Source: Enterococcus avium ATCC 14025 (GTDB lineage: Bacteria > Bacillota > Bacilli > Lactobacillales > Enterococcaceae). Taken from it: DNA of 64,000 nt. Position 1 is the stretch's first letter, and every line of letters begins with the position of its first letter. Position numbers and translations under genes: made by a program. Positions 7,053 through 15,311 of the stretch are shown one piece after another. The DNA lies in NCBI RefSeq assembly GCF_000406965.1, contig NZ_KE136357.1:302244-366243 (forward strand), in the 5' to 3' direction. Under the pieces are notes generated by a model. It ran no database searches. It had not been told where the DNA came from and was given only the letters and a program-made list of their open reading frames with translations.

Positions 7053-8837
7053 TTAGTCTGTCTTCAAATATCGCCACAATGATGTTCGGCTGATCCCTAG
7101 TTGTTCCGCGGTTTTTGTTTGGTTGCCATTGTTTTGCTCTAACACGTTTAAGATGATTTCTTTTGAATAATCAAAAAGCGTCGGATTTTCAACTTTTGTT
7201 TGTAAGGTAAAGCTTCCCAGATGCGAGTCTGAGAAATGTTGAATCAACCGTTCTTTTTTTAACAACTGAATCACTTGATGCTCAGAAATGTAATGAGTGG
7301 TTGCATTGATGACTAATTCCTTAAGAGCGGATTGTAGCTGATTGAAATTTCCTGGCCATTCGAAGGCTAGAAATTCTTTTAAGGCATTTGGTTCAAAACC
7401 AAGTACATCTTTATTGCATTCGATGTTTATTTTATTCAACAATAATGTAGTGATCACACTCAATTCATGTTTTCGTTCCTTGAGAGGCGGGGCGTAGATA
7501 CTGGCGCAATTTAATTCAAATAATAAACGATTATAGATTTTCTCTTCACTAGCATTATTGGTATTATAGGTGAACAACAAATTATTTCTTTGCAGGAGCT
7601 TGGTGTTTTTAACGATTGTAATCAGCTGTTCCGCGTCTCTTACTGAAAGTTGTTCGATGTTTTGAAAGAGCAGGGTATTATGCTCATCAACCAATGGACC
7701 ATTGGTGGGATTTACGAGAAATTTCCACATTTTTTCATTCATCAGCTTGGCATCAATTGAGATTAGTTGATTATTATGCATTTCTTGATTCAAAAAGGTC
7801 TGATAGGCAATACTGGATTTGGCGGTTCCGGTCTCGCCGACGATAATGATAGAATTGTAGAAATTTTTGATTCGTTGCAGATTTCTTTTTGTTTCCTCTT
7901 GAATAAATTGAGTAAATAAAAGCTTTGTTGTAAAAATTTCTTCCACCTCAGAGCGCTTTTGGTAAAAAATGCCAAAGCGATTATTTATGATAGGCGGGGT
8001 CGAAATTTTTAGAATACAGCTATAGTAGGTTCGCTCATCAACTATTATTTTTTTTACATTAAGCATATAGACCCTGTTTTTAAAGGTATGATAGTATTGG
8101 TTTTCGTCTGTCATATCTTTTTTTGTGTTTAAAAATTTGGCGATCGAGCTGGATAAATCATTCGACGTATTTGCATAATACACCTGAAAGGCCTCATCAA
8201 TGATGATAAAATCCTGTTTTTGCTGGTGAAGACTTTCTTCCAAGACTGATTTCTCATGAATGACTCTTTTTAATTGTTTGGCAATCGTCAAAGCCTCCTG
8301 GTAAGCATGCTTGATACTTTCAAACCCCGAAGTGATCAAAATAGTATTAATTGATTTCGTCAGTGCGAGCCGATTCGTGATGGCGTCGCACAGAATCATT
8401 TCGTATTGCTCCTCGATTAAGATATCCAAGGTCATACTCGTATCCGTTGATTCATCTAATGTGATGATTTTAATCGTGTATCCTAAAATATCACAAAGCA
8501 AATGAGCCGTTTCAGTAATACTGGCGTAGCCGACAATTGCGAAATTTTCTGTATAGTTTTTAGCTAAACGTATGGTTCCAAGAATATCGTAAATGGAAAT
8601 TGAGACATCAATCACTGGAATTGAGACTACCTGACGAATTAAATCAGCAGTTCCTCCACGAGAAATGATCGCATCATAGTCATTTTCAAACAGCTCTGAG
8701 GCAATTTTTTGTCCTTCTTTCAAATCAGCTGTATAGATGTCGGATTCTACATCAGTAAATTGTTTACTGACGATACTCATGGAATTATTTAGTTCTTCAT
8801 AAGGAGCAATTCCTAAAATTTTGATTTTTGCTGACAT
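7053..8837 (-). CDS. PrpR-like transcriptional regulator with degenerate AAA+ domain
   Basis: 594 residues, start supported by GAGGTG. Residues 1-190 match the PrpR N-terminal sensory fold (APYEELNN.., ISRGGTADLIR). A PAS-like segment covers about 205-280. An AAA+ domain runs from about 300 to 530 with an intact Walker A (GETGTAKS, 334-341). The Walker B position reads NTLLFQNI (387-394) in place of GTLFLDEI, and the GAFTGA loop that contacts sigma-54 is absent. A Fis-type HTH closes the protein (NQTKTAEQLGISRTSLWRYL). It is divergent from the operon at 9006-16589 and is probably its regulator. The lost motifs argue against sigma-54 remodelling. Confidence 0.85.
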   Translation of the reverse strand: MSAKIKILGIAPYEELNNSMSIVSKQFTDVESDIYTADLKEGQKIASELFENDYDAIISRGGTADLIRQVVSIPVIDVSISIYDILGTIRLAKNYTENFAIVGYASITETAHLLCDILGYTIKIITLDESTDTSMTLDILIEEQYEMILCDAITNRLALTKSINTILITSGFESIKHAYQEALTIAKQLKRVIHEKSVLEESLHQQKQDFIIIDEAFQVYYANTSNDLSSSIAKFLNTKKDMTDENQYYHTFKNRVYMLNVKKIIVDERTYYSCILKISTPPIINNRFGIFYQKRSEVEEIFTTKLLFTQFIQEETKRNLQRIKNFYNSIIIVGETGTAKSSIAYQTFLNQEMHNNQLISIDAKLMNEKMWKFLVNPTNGPLVDEHNTLLFQNIEQLSVRDAEQLITIVKNTKLLQRNNLLFTYNTNNASEEKIYNRLLFELNCASIYAPPLKERKHELSVITTLLLNKINIECNKDVLGFEPNALKEFLAFEWPGNFNQLQSALKELVINATTHYISEHQVIQLLKKERLIQHFSDSHLGSFTLQTKVENPTLFDYSKEIILNVLEQNNGNQTKTAEQLGISRTSLWRYLKTD

Positions 8838-9005
8838 GCTTTTTCACCTCTTGTTTCATATTGGGACAATTATACATCTTTTTATTTAAGGAAAACATCA
8901 AAACAAAGAAAATGTTTCAATAATAAACGATTTTTTCTTTTTTTAAATATCCAAGGGCAAGGATGCAAGCTAAAATGAAACCATGAAATCTAAGGTGGTG
9001 AACGG

Positions 9006-10241
9006 ATGATAAAGCTATTAGTTATCGCAGATGATTTTACCGGAGCGTTAGATACAGGTGTTCAATTTTCTAAACGAGGAATTCCAACGATGGTTTCGAC
9101 TGATACAACATTTAACTTCAATGAAATGAATGAAGAAGTCGATGTATTAGTAATTGATACAGAAAGTCGTTACTTAAGATTTGAAGAGGCATACAGCTTA
9201 ATTCATCGGATAATTGTAAGCGCTAAAAGTGCGGATGTGCCTTTCATTTACAAAAAAGTTGATTCTGCTTTGCGAGGGAATATCAGTGCTGAGATTAAAG
9301 CTGTGTTAGATGCTAGTCGAGCAACTGCGGTACCGTTTTTACCAGCTTATCCTGAAATGAATCGTGTATTAATAGATGGGAATTTATACATTGATCAAAT
9401 ATTAGTTTCTGAGAGTGTCTTTGGAAAAGATCCCTATGAGCCAGTGAATGAAAGTAACGTATTGCGACGATTAAAAAAAGAAGCGAATATTGATGGCCTC
9501 TTAATAAAAGAAACATTTCCGCAAAGCTTCAACGGTGTTTTACTATTTGATGCTAAAACGAATGAGGATATGGAGCAGCATGTCGAAAGGCTGCAACAGA
9601 AGAATTTGCTGTCAATGACGGTAGGATGTGCTGGGTTTGCGAAGATATTAGCAACAAAACTATTTCCCGAATATGAACCTAAAAATTATTCCTTAAAAAA
9701 ACCTCTTGTGGTGATATGCGGAAGTGTCAACCCAATCACAAAAAAACAGGTCGATTATGTAGAGCAGAGGAACTATCCTAGAATTTCCTTGACCCATCAC
9801 CAATTGTTACGCTCAAATTATTGGTTCGATTCAGAAGGAAAAAAGAAGGTGGATCATTATTTATCGTTAATGGAGAAGCATCCGCTGATTCTCTTTGAAA
9901 CATTAAGTAAAGAAACTAGCATAGGAATTGAAAGCTACAAACAAGAACAAGGCTTAGATATTTCAGATTTTCGTTTTAAAATTGGTCGGTCATTAGGAGA
10001 ACTAACGCAAGCTATTTGGTCGAAGGACTCTGAAAACACCTTCCTATTCACAGGCGGTGATACCTTGTTTCAGTCAATGAGTGTGTTAGGGATCAATCAG
10101 ATAAAACCGCTGGTAGAAATTAGTGCCGGTGTGGTTCTTTCCTCAATTATATGGAAGAATCGAGAAATTCAGGTGATTACTAAGTCTGGTGGCTTTGGAA
10201 ATGTTGAACTTTTTGAAGAAATCAGCCAATTAACAGAATAG
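9006..10241 (+). CDS. Four-carbon acid sugar kinase family protein (DUF1537)
   Basis: 411 residues, start supported by AAGGTGGTGA. The N-terminal substrate domain begins IADDFTGALDTG, the signature of the family, and the C-terminal nucleotide domain contains FTGGDT and KSGGFGN. DUF1537 kinases (OtnK, DtnK, DenK) phosphorylate four-carbon sugar acids at the terminal hydroxyl. With a PdxA2 homologue in the same operon, the closest known logic is the D-threonate route: D-threonate to 4-phosphothreonate, then to dihydroxyacetone phosphate and CO2. It is the first gene of a seven-gene operon. The exact substrate is inferred. Confidence 0.9.
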   Translation: MIKLLVIADDFTGALDTGVQFSKRGIPTMVSTDTTFNFNEMNEEVDVLVIDTESRYLRFEEAYSLIHRIIVSAKSADVPFIYKKVDSALRGNISAEIKAVLDASRATAVPFLPAYPEMNRVLIDGNLYIDQILVSESVFGKDPYEPVNESNVLRRLKKEANIDGLLIKETFPQSFNGVLLFDAKTNEDMEQHVERLQQKNLLSMTVGCAGFAKILATKLFPEYEPKNYSLKKPLVVICGSVNPITKKQVDYVEQRNYPRISLTHHQLLRSNYWFDSEGKKKVDHYLSLMEKHPLILFETLSKETSIGIESYKQEQGLDISDFRFKIGRSLGELTQAIWSKDSENTFLFTGGDTLFQSMSVLGINQIKPLVEISAGVVLSSIIWKNREIQVITKSGGFGNVELFEEISQLTE

Positions 10242-10264
10242 ATAAGAAAATGGAGGAAATAAAA

Positions 10265-11422
10265 ATGCTTGCAGATTACAGCTTAAAAATGCCAAAGAAT
10301 ATTATTGCCGGCGAACATGCAATTGAGCAACTTTCAGATATCCTTGCAAAATGTGTTCAAAAGATCGTGATTTTTACCGATAAAGGAATTTTAGGCGCAG
10401 GGCTATTGGATTTACCTAAATCAATGATTGAAAAGGCTGGTGTAGAATACACGATCATATCGGAGATTCCGGCAGAACCGAATTATCATGAAGCCCAAGC
10501 GATGGTGGAGGAATTTAAGAAGGAAAAAGCAGATTTTATTATTGCAATCGGCGGCGGAAGTGTGATGGATGTTGCCAAACTAGCGTCAATCTTAGCGACA
10601 GATAGTTACACGGTTAAGGATTTATTGGACAATCCATTATTGGCTAAGAAGCAAATTACTAGCTTAATGATTCCAACTACCGCTGGAACAGGTTCAGAAG
10701 CGACTCCTAACAGCATCGTTGGAGTTCCGGAAAAGGAATTAAAAATTGGAATCGTCAATCCTGAAATGATCGCCGACTACGTGATTTTAGACAGTCGAAT
10801 GATCAAAAATTTACCAAAACCGATCGCAGCAGCGACTGGAGTGGACGCGTTATGTCACGCAATTGAATGCTTCACTTCTACAAAGGCAAATCCAATCAGT
10901 AATACCTTCGCGTTAGAAGCATTGGACTTGATTATGAACAACATTATTGAAGCTTGCACCAATCCAGAGGCATTAGACGCAAAAAGTAACATGCTTTTAG
11001 GCTCCTTCTATGCTGGAGTAGCGATCACCTCATCAGGAACAACTGCCGTTCATGCACTTTCATATCCATTAGGTGGGAAATACCACATTGCTCACGGTGT
11101 TTCTAATGCGATGCTATTGACACCGGTGATGAAATTTAATGAACCAGCGATCAAAGAATTACTGGCGGTGGCATACGACCGAGTAGTAAAAAATGGCGAT
11201 AAAAATTTAACAGTGGATCAGAAATCTAGTTACATGATCAATCAGCTAGAAGAAATCGTCAAAGTATTGGAAATTCCTACTAGCTTGAAAACTTTTGATG
11301 TACCAGCCGAAGACTTGGACGGTTTAGTAGCTGCAGGGATGGAAGTAACACGCTTGTTAGTCAACAATAAGCGCGAAGTGACACCTGAAGATGCAAGAAG
11401 CATCTATTTAGAAATTTTATAA
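10265..11422 (+). CDS. Iron-containing alcohol dehydrogenase family protein
   Basis: 385 residues from the ATG at 10265, preferred because GGAGGA precedes it; the ATG at 10250 overlaps that site. The NAD-binding motif is GGGSVMD and metal ligands are expected in GVDALCHAIE (Asp, His) and in the VHALSYPLGGKYHIAHGVSNA region (two His). This is a group III Fe-ADH. In this operon it probably interconverts a hydroxy acid or sugar-acid intermediate and its oxo form, or reduces an aldehyde released by the aldolase encoded next. Confidence 0.9.
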   Translation: MLADYSLKMPKNIIAGEHAIEQLSDILAKCVQKIVIFTDKGILGAGLLDLPKSMIEKAGVEYTIISEIPAEPNYHEAQAMVEEFKKEKADFIIAIGGGSVMDVAKLASILATDSYTVKDLLDNPLLAKKQITSLMIPTTAGTGSEATPNSIVGVPEKELKIGIVNPEMIADYVILDSRMIKNLPKPIAAATGVDALCHAIECFTSTKANPISNTFALEALDLIMNNIIEACTNPEALDAKSNMLLGSFYAGVAITSSGTTAVHALSYPLGGKYHIAHGVSNAMLLTPVMKFNEPAIKELLAVAYDRVVKNGDKNLTVDQKSSYMINQLEEIVKVLEIPTSLKTFDVPAEDLDGLVAAGMEVTRLLVNNKREVTPEDARSIYLEIL

Positions 11423-11443
11423 AAAGGAATGGGGCAGAATAAT

Positions 11444-12340
11444 ATGGTAGAAATCAAAGGAATCATTTCTCCAATTTTAACACCAATGAAAAACGATGAG
11501 AGTGTTAATTATGAAGAGCTTCGTGTGCAAATCAATCGACTAATTGATGGTGGTATCCATGGAATCTTTGTTTTTGGGACCAATGGCGAAGGCTATATTC
11601 TTTCAGAAGAAGAAAAAATTGAAATCATGAAGGTGGCAGTTGAAGAGGTAAACGGTCGCGTACCTGTTTATGCTTCAACAGGACTTGTAGGAACAAAAGA
11701 TACGATTCGTTTGTCACAAAAGGCGAAGGAGGTTGGTGTGGATGTACTTTCAATCATTACCCCTTCGTTTGCGGCAGCATCACAAGAGGAGTTGTATACC
11801 CACTTTAAAACAGTGGCTGAAAACGTGGATATGCCAATCGTTCTATACAATATCCCAGCGCGAACCGGCAATGCCATTGCTCCAGCTACCGTTGGTAAAT
11901 TAAGTACGATTGACAATATTATTGGTGTGAAAGACAGCAGCGGAAATTTTGATAATATTTTGCAATACATTGAACAGACTCGTGAGCAGAAGGATTTCGC
12001 TGTTCTTTCCGGTAATGATTCATTGATTTTGTGGACGCTTCTAGCAGGTGGACAAGGCGGAATTGCGGGATGTTCAAACATCTATCCATTTGTTATGGCT
12101 CAGATTTATGAACAATTTTTAGAAGGAAATATTGAAAAAGCAAGAGCTTATCAAGATTCGATTCGTTCATTTAGAGATTGCTTCAAATTTGGTAATCCGA
12201 ATACAATTGTCAAGCATACAGTAGGACTGTTAGGTTACCCAGTCGGGAAATGTCGTGCACCGTTCAATCAAGTTTCCCCACAGGCAACAGAAGCGTTGAA
12301 AAAAGTAATTGCAGAAAATCAAGAAAAAGGCATGAAATAG
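11444..12340 (+). CDS. DapA/NanA-superfamily aldolase or dehydratase
   Basis: 298 residues from ATG 11444, which matches the family start (MVEIKGIISPILTP); ATG 11429 would add five residues and has its AAGGA too close. The (beta/alpha)8 fold carries the Schiff-base Lys in GVKDSSGN and the Tyr in VLYNIPART. The usual GTTGE is GTNGEGY. A separate biosynthetic dapA lies at 29474-30364, so this paralogue is probably catabolic, for example cleaving a 2-keto-3-deoxy acid to pyruvate plus an aldehyde. The true substrate is unknown. Confidence 0.88.
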   Translation: MVEIKGIISPILTPMKNDESVNYEELRVQINRLIDGGIHGIFVFGTNGEGYILSEEEKIEIMKVAVEEVNGRVPVYASTGLVGTKDTIRLSQKAKEVGVDVLSIITPSFAAASQEELYTHFKTVAENVDMPIVLYNIPARTGNAIAPATVGKLSTIDNIIGVKDSSGNFDNILQYIEQTREQKDFAVLSGNDSLILWTLLAGGQGGIAGCSNIYPFVMAQIYEQFLEGNIEKARAYQDSIRSFRDCFKFGNPNTIVKHTVGLLGYPVGKCRAPFNQVSPQATEALKKVIAENQEKGMK

Positions 12341-12355
12341 GATGGAGGAAGCGAA

Positions 12356-13381
12356 GTGAAAAAAATCGTTGGAATCACCATGGGCGATCCAGCTGGAATT
12401 GGTCCTGAGATCGCGATTAAAACCTTGAACAAACAAGCGTTATATGATCGGTGTCGTCCGCTATTAATCGGTGATGAAAGTGTTTTGAAATACTACTTAG
12501 AAAAGCATCCGGAATTAGCTCTAGCTATCAATGTAGTGAAAAAGCCAAATGAAGGAAAATTCACGTTTGGAACAATTGATTTGATTGATTTAGCTGTTGT
12601 AAACATGAAAGATTTGCCAATTGGGGAGGTCTCTAAAGTTGGCGGAAATGCCGCCTTTCAATATGTAAAAAAAGTGATCGAACTAGCGATGGCTAAAGAA
12701 GTTGACGCCACTGTTACAAATCCACTGAATAAAGAAGCAATGAATGCGGCTGGTCATCATTATGCTGGACATACTGAAATTTATGCAGATTTAACTGGAA
12801 CTGAAAAATATACGATGATGCTGGCAGACGGGAATTTGCGGGTTGTGCATGTTTCGACTCATGTTTCCTTAAGAGAAGCCTGCGATCGTGCCACAAAAGA
12901 ACGGGTTTTAGATGTGATTCGAATTGCGAATCAAGCCTGCAAAAATTTAGGAATCGCTGAACCGCGAATCGCAGTGGCGGGCTTGAATCCTCACTGTGGT
13001 GAAAATGGTTTGTTCGGTCAAGAAGAAATCAATGAGATCAATCCAGCCGTAGAAACTGCTAAGGCAGAAGGCATCAAAGCGTATGGTTCTTTACCAGCGG
13101 ATACCGTGTTTTCCAAGGCGAACGGCGGGATGTATGACATCGTTGTTGCAATGTATCACGATCAAGGGCACATTCCGTTGAAAACATTAGGCTTTGTCTA
13201 TGATCAGAAAGCAGGTGCTTGGGAAGCGGTCAAAGGAGTAAACATTACTCTTGGTCTGCCGATTATTCGAACTTCTGTGGATCATGGTACCGCATTTGAC
13301 CAAGCCGGAAAATGGACGGCAAGTGAATTCAGTCTTGAAAATGCTATCGACTATGCGATTCGTTTAGCCGAGAATTCTTAG
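12356..13381 (+). CDS. pdxA2: PdxA2-type 4-phosphothreonate/4-phosphoerythronate dehydrogenase
   Basis: 341 residues from a GTG start with GGAGGA six bases upstream. PdxA-family signatures are ITMGDPAGIGPEI, a metal His in GHTEIYADL, HVSLREACD and MYHDQGHIPLK. The setting next to a DUF1537 kinase, and not pyridoxal genes, marks it as PdxA2. That enzyme oxidises and decarboxylates a 4-phospho-four-carbon acid to dihydroxyacetone phosphate. It is separated from the aldolase by 15 bp and from the next gene by 11 bp. Confidence 0.9.
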   Translation: MKKIVGITMGDPAGIGPEIAIKTLNKQALYDRCRPLLIGDESVLKYYLEKHPELALAINVVKKPNEGKFTFGTIDLIDLAVVNMKDLPIGEVSKVGGNAAFQYVKKVIELAMAKEVDATVTNPLNKEAMNAAGHHYAGHTEIYADLTGTEKYTMMLADGNLRVVHVSTHVSLREACDRATKERVLDVIRIANQACKNLGIAEPRIAVAGLNPHCGENGLFGQEEINEINPAVETAKAEGIKAYGSLPADTVFSKANGGMYDIVVAMYHDQGHIPLKTLGFVYDQKAGAWEAVKGVNITLGLPIIRTSVDHGTAFDQAGKWTASEFSLENAIDYAIRLAENS

Positions 13382-13392
13382 GAGGTTGAGAA

Positions 13393-13839
13393 ATGATTAT
13401 TGATGCAGTAGCAAATTTGAAACATTATACGAAATTATTTCCCAATATTCCTGATGCGCTTGAAGCAATGAATAGGATTGAGCAACAGGAATTTGGCAAA
13501 AAGTATTTCTTCGAGGGTGGTTTCTTCTTCTTTCAAGAAGGAGCGACCAAACCCATTGAAGAGACACAATTCGAAGCGCATCGAAACTTCGTAGATCTTC
13601 AGATTGTCTTGGAAGGGGAAGAATATATCGCTTGGAACAAAATTGACGATTTAACCGAAGCGATCCCCTACAACGCAGAAAAAGATGTTCAAAAGTTTAC
13701 GGGTAAAGATACACATAAGATGAAAATATCTGAGGGCATGGCATACCTTTGCTTTCCTTGGGATGGTCATAAAGCGGTTTTTCACGTCGATCAGCCGCTG
13801 CGCTTTAAGAAAGCAGTCATTAAGTTAGCACTTAATTAA
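13393..13839 (+). CDS. YhcH/YjgK/YiaL (DUF386) family protein
   Basis: 148 residues, start supported by AGGAGG. Cupin-like double-stranded beta-helix with family motifs FEAHRNFVDLQIVLEGEE and FPWDGHKA. Conserved His and Glu residues probably bind a metal. Relatives include the sialic-acid anomerase NanQ/YhcH and YiaL. With a DapA/NanA-type aldolase and a sialidase-fold protein in one operon, a sugar mutarotase role is reasonable. The substrate is not known. Confidence 0.88.
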   Translation: MIIDAVANLKHYTKLFPNIPDALEAMNRIEQQEFGKKYFFEGGFFFFQEGATKPIEETQFEAHRNFVDLQIVLEGEEYIAWNKIDDLTEAIPYNAEKDVQKFTGKDTHKMKISEGMAYLCFPWDGHKAVFHVDQPLRFKKAVIKLALN

Positions 13840-13854
13840 AAAGGAAGCACTCTG

Positions 13855-13927
13855 GAAAAATAAGTGAGCGACTGCCGGTGAAACCTAGTTGGATGGGATG
13901 CGACATGAATCGTTTACTTAGTTTTTC
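13855..13927 (+). other. Intercistronic stem structure
   Basis: GAAAAA-T-AAGT..CG (13855-13870) can pair with CG..ACTT-AG-TTTTTC (13911-13927) across a 40-nt loop. It is in the gap between the YhcH-type and BNR genes and could act in RNA processing or differential expression. Confidence 0.4.
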
Positions 13928-13975
13928 TAGAAGAAAAAATAAACACATTAATAGGAAGAATAAGGAGGAAAAAGT

Positions 13976-15139
13976 ATGACAGAGTTACCGAAAGTACGAC
14001 AATCTGAACCAAATGGCGTGGTTTATCGGGATGATTTTATGAATATAGATTTTGGATTGATTCCCACTGGCGGAAAAGCAACTGCTCATGCACCCGCATT
14101 AATTGAAACGAAGGATGGTGGGATGTTGTGTGCGTGGTTTGCTGGAAGTTTTGAAGGAAGCGGAGATATTTCCATCGCTGTTTCCAAGTTAGACCCTAAA
14201 ACACAGGTTTGGTCAGAGGCAAAGATTGTTTCTAAGGGTGAAGATCGCAGTGAACAGAATCCAGCCTTTTTCAGAGCACCGGATGGCGAGATTTGGTTAA
14301 TTTATACGTCTCAATTGAGCCGTCAAGAAGGCAAAGATAACATGCAGTTTACTTCTATTATTATGGTTCAAAAATCTGAGGATGAGGGAGAGACTTGGAA
14401 AGAACCAGAGGTATTGTTCGATAATGAAGGGACCTTCTCTAGACAAGCAATTCAAGTTTTAAGTAACGGCCGTTGGATTTTTAGTACATGGCTATGTGAA
14501 GATTCACCAGATGGATTGACCAATGATCCAACGGAATTTCAAGTTTCAGACGACCAAGGAAAAACGTGGAAAGCGGTTCGGATGCCTGATAGTAATGGGC
14601 GAGTACATGCAAATCTAATTGAAGTAGAAGAAGGACATTTAGTTGCCTTTATGCGTAGTCGATTTGCGGATCATGTTTATAAGAGTGAATCGCATGATTT
14701 CGGTGATACTTGGTCAGTTCCAGAAGCGACCATGCTACCGAATAATAATGCGAGTGTCAGTGCAATTAAGCTGCAATCGGGTGAAATCGCTTTAGCTTAT
14801 AATGTGAACGCTGCCAATCGTGCGGAATTCGGAAAAGTGGCATGGCCTGGCTTACGAAATCCAGTTGCTGTTTCAGTTACAGAAGATCATGGTAAAACTT
14901 GGCCAATCGGCAGAGTCTTTGAACCCGCTGAAGGCTATATTGGAATCGAAAATAAAACGAATAACTCGCAGCACGAATATCCGACACTTTATCAAGACAG
15001 CAATGGGGTGTTGCATTTGGTTTATGCCTACAAGAATCGTTTGTGCGTGAAGTACGTTCGTTTTACAGTGGAAGATTTATTTGGCGAAAAAAGAGAAGCA
15101 GAGGGTGTCTATAATCCAACTTCGGGTGAAGGCGTCTAA
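13976..15139 (+). CDS. Sialidase-fold (BNR/Asp-box) protein, cytosolic
   Basis: 387 residues, start supported by AAGGAGGAAAAAG. Four Asp boxes are visible: SEDEGETW (134-141), SDDQGKTW (191-198), SHDFGDTW (239-246) and TEDHGKTW (302-309), typical of a BNR_2-type six-bladed beta-propeller. There is no signal peptide or membrane helix, so it acts in the cytosol, presumably on an imported substrate. Propellers of this class include sialidases and other glycosidases or lyases; I cannot choose between them. Its place among sugar-acid genes suggests it releases the acid the other enzymes degrade. Confidence 0.85.
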   Translation: MTELPKVRQSEPNGVVYRDDFMNIDFGLIPTGGKATAHAPALIETKDGGMLCAWFAGSFEGSGDISIAVSKLDPKTQVWSEAKIVSKGEDRSEQNPAFFRAPDGEIWLIYTSQLSRQEGKDNMQFTSIIMVQKSEDEGETWKEPEVLFDNEGTFSRQAIQVLSNGRWIFSTWLCEDSPDGLTNDPTEFQVSDDQGKTWKAVRMPDSNGRVHANLIEVEEGHLVAFMRSRFADHVYKSESHDFGDTWSVPEATMLPNNNASVSAIKLQSGEIALAYNVNAANRAEFGKVAWPGLRNPVAVSVTEDHGKTWPIGRVFEPAEGYIGIENKTNNSQHEYPTLYQDSNGVLHLVYAYKNRLCVKYVRFTVEDLFGEKREAEGVYNPTSGEGV

Positions 15140-15228
15140 CCGAAAAAAATAACTATTTGAAGTTTCCAGCATCAGTGTGTTGCGCTGCAGAGCGACCACT
15201 GCTCAGGACTTAGAATTACATTTACTGC

Positions 15229-15262
15229 TGATACATAGGGCGTTGATCTTCCTTATGTATCA
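15229..15262 (+). other. Stem-loop upstream of the transporter gene
   Basis: TGATACATA-GGG (15229-15240) pairs with CCT-TATGTATCA (15251-15262), twelve base pairs including one G-U, with a 10-nt loop. No T run follows, so it is more likely an RNA-stability or processing element than a terminator. Confidence 0.5.
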
Positions 15263-15311
15263 ACAGAAAGTAAAAAATTATTTCATTTTAACAAAAAAGG
15301 AGAATACAAAA

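Noticed and set aside
8955-8970. Possible sigma-54 promoter (GGGCAAGGATGCAAGC) ahead of the DUF1537 kinase gene.
   Set aside because: The GG and GC dinucleotides are not ten bases apart, and the regulator lacks the GAFTGA loop needed to activate sigma-54.
13855-13927. Third copy of the element A/B family, because of AGTTGGATGGGATGCG.
   Set aside because: The partner strand of the shared helix is missing, the 5' end differs, and the flanking direct repeat is at best degenerate.
15140-15311. Fourth copy of the element A/B family upstream of the permease gene.
   Set aside because: Only short stretches look alike (GATACATAGGGCG, CTTAGAATTAC), and no matching helix or flanking repeat is found.
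15177-15311. N-terminal extension of the permease from ATG 15177.
   Set aside because: The extension overlaps a stem-loop, lacks a ribosome binding site and has unlikely composition; ATG 15312 has a strong site.
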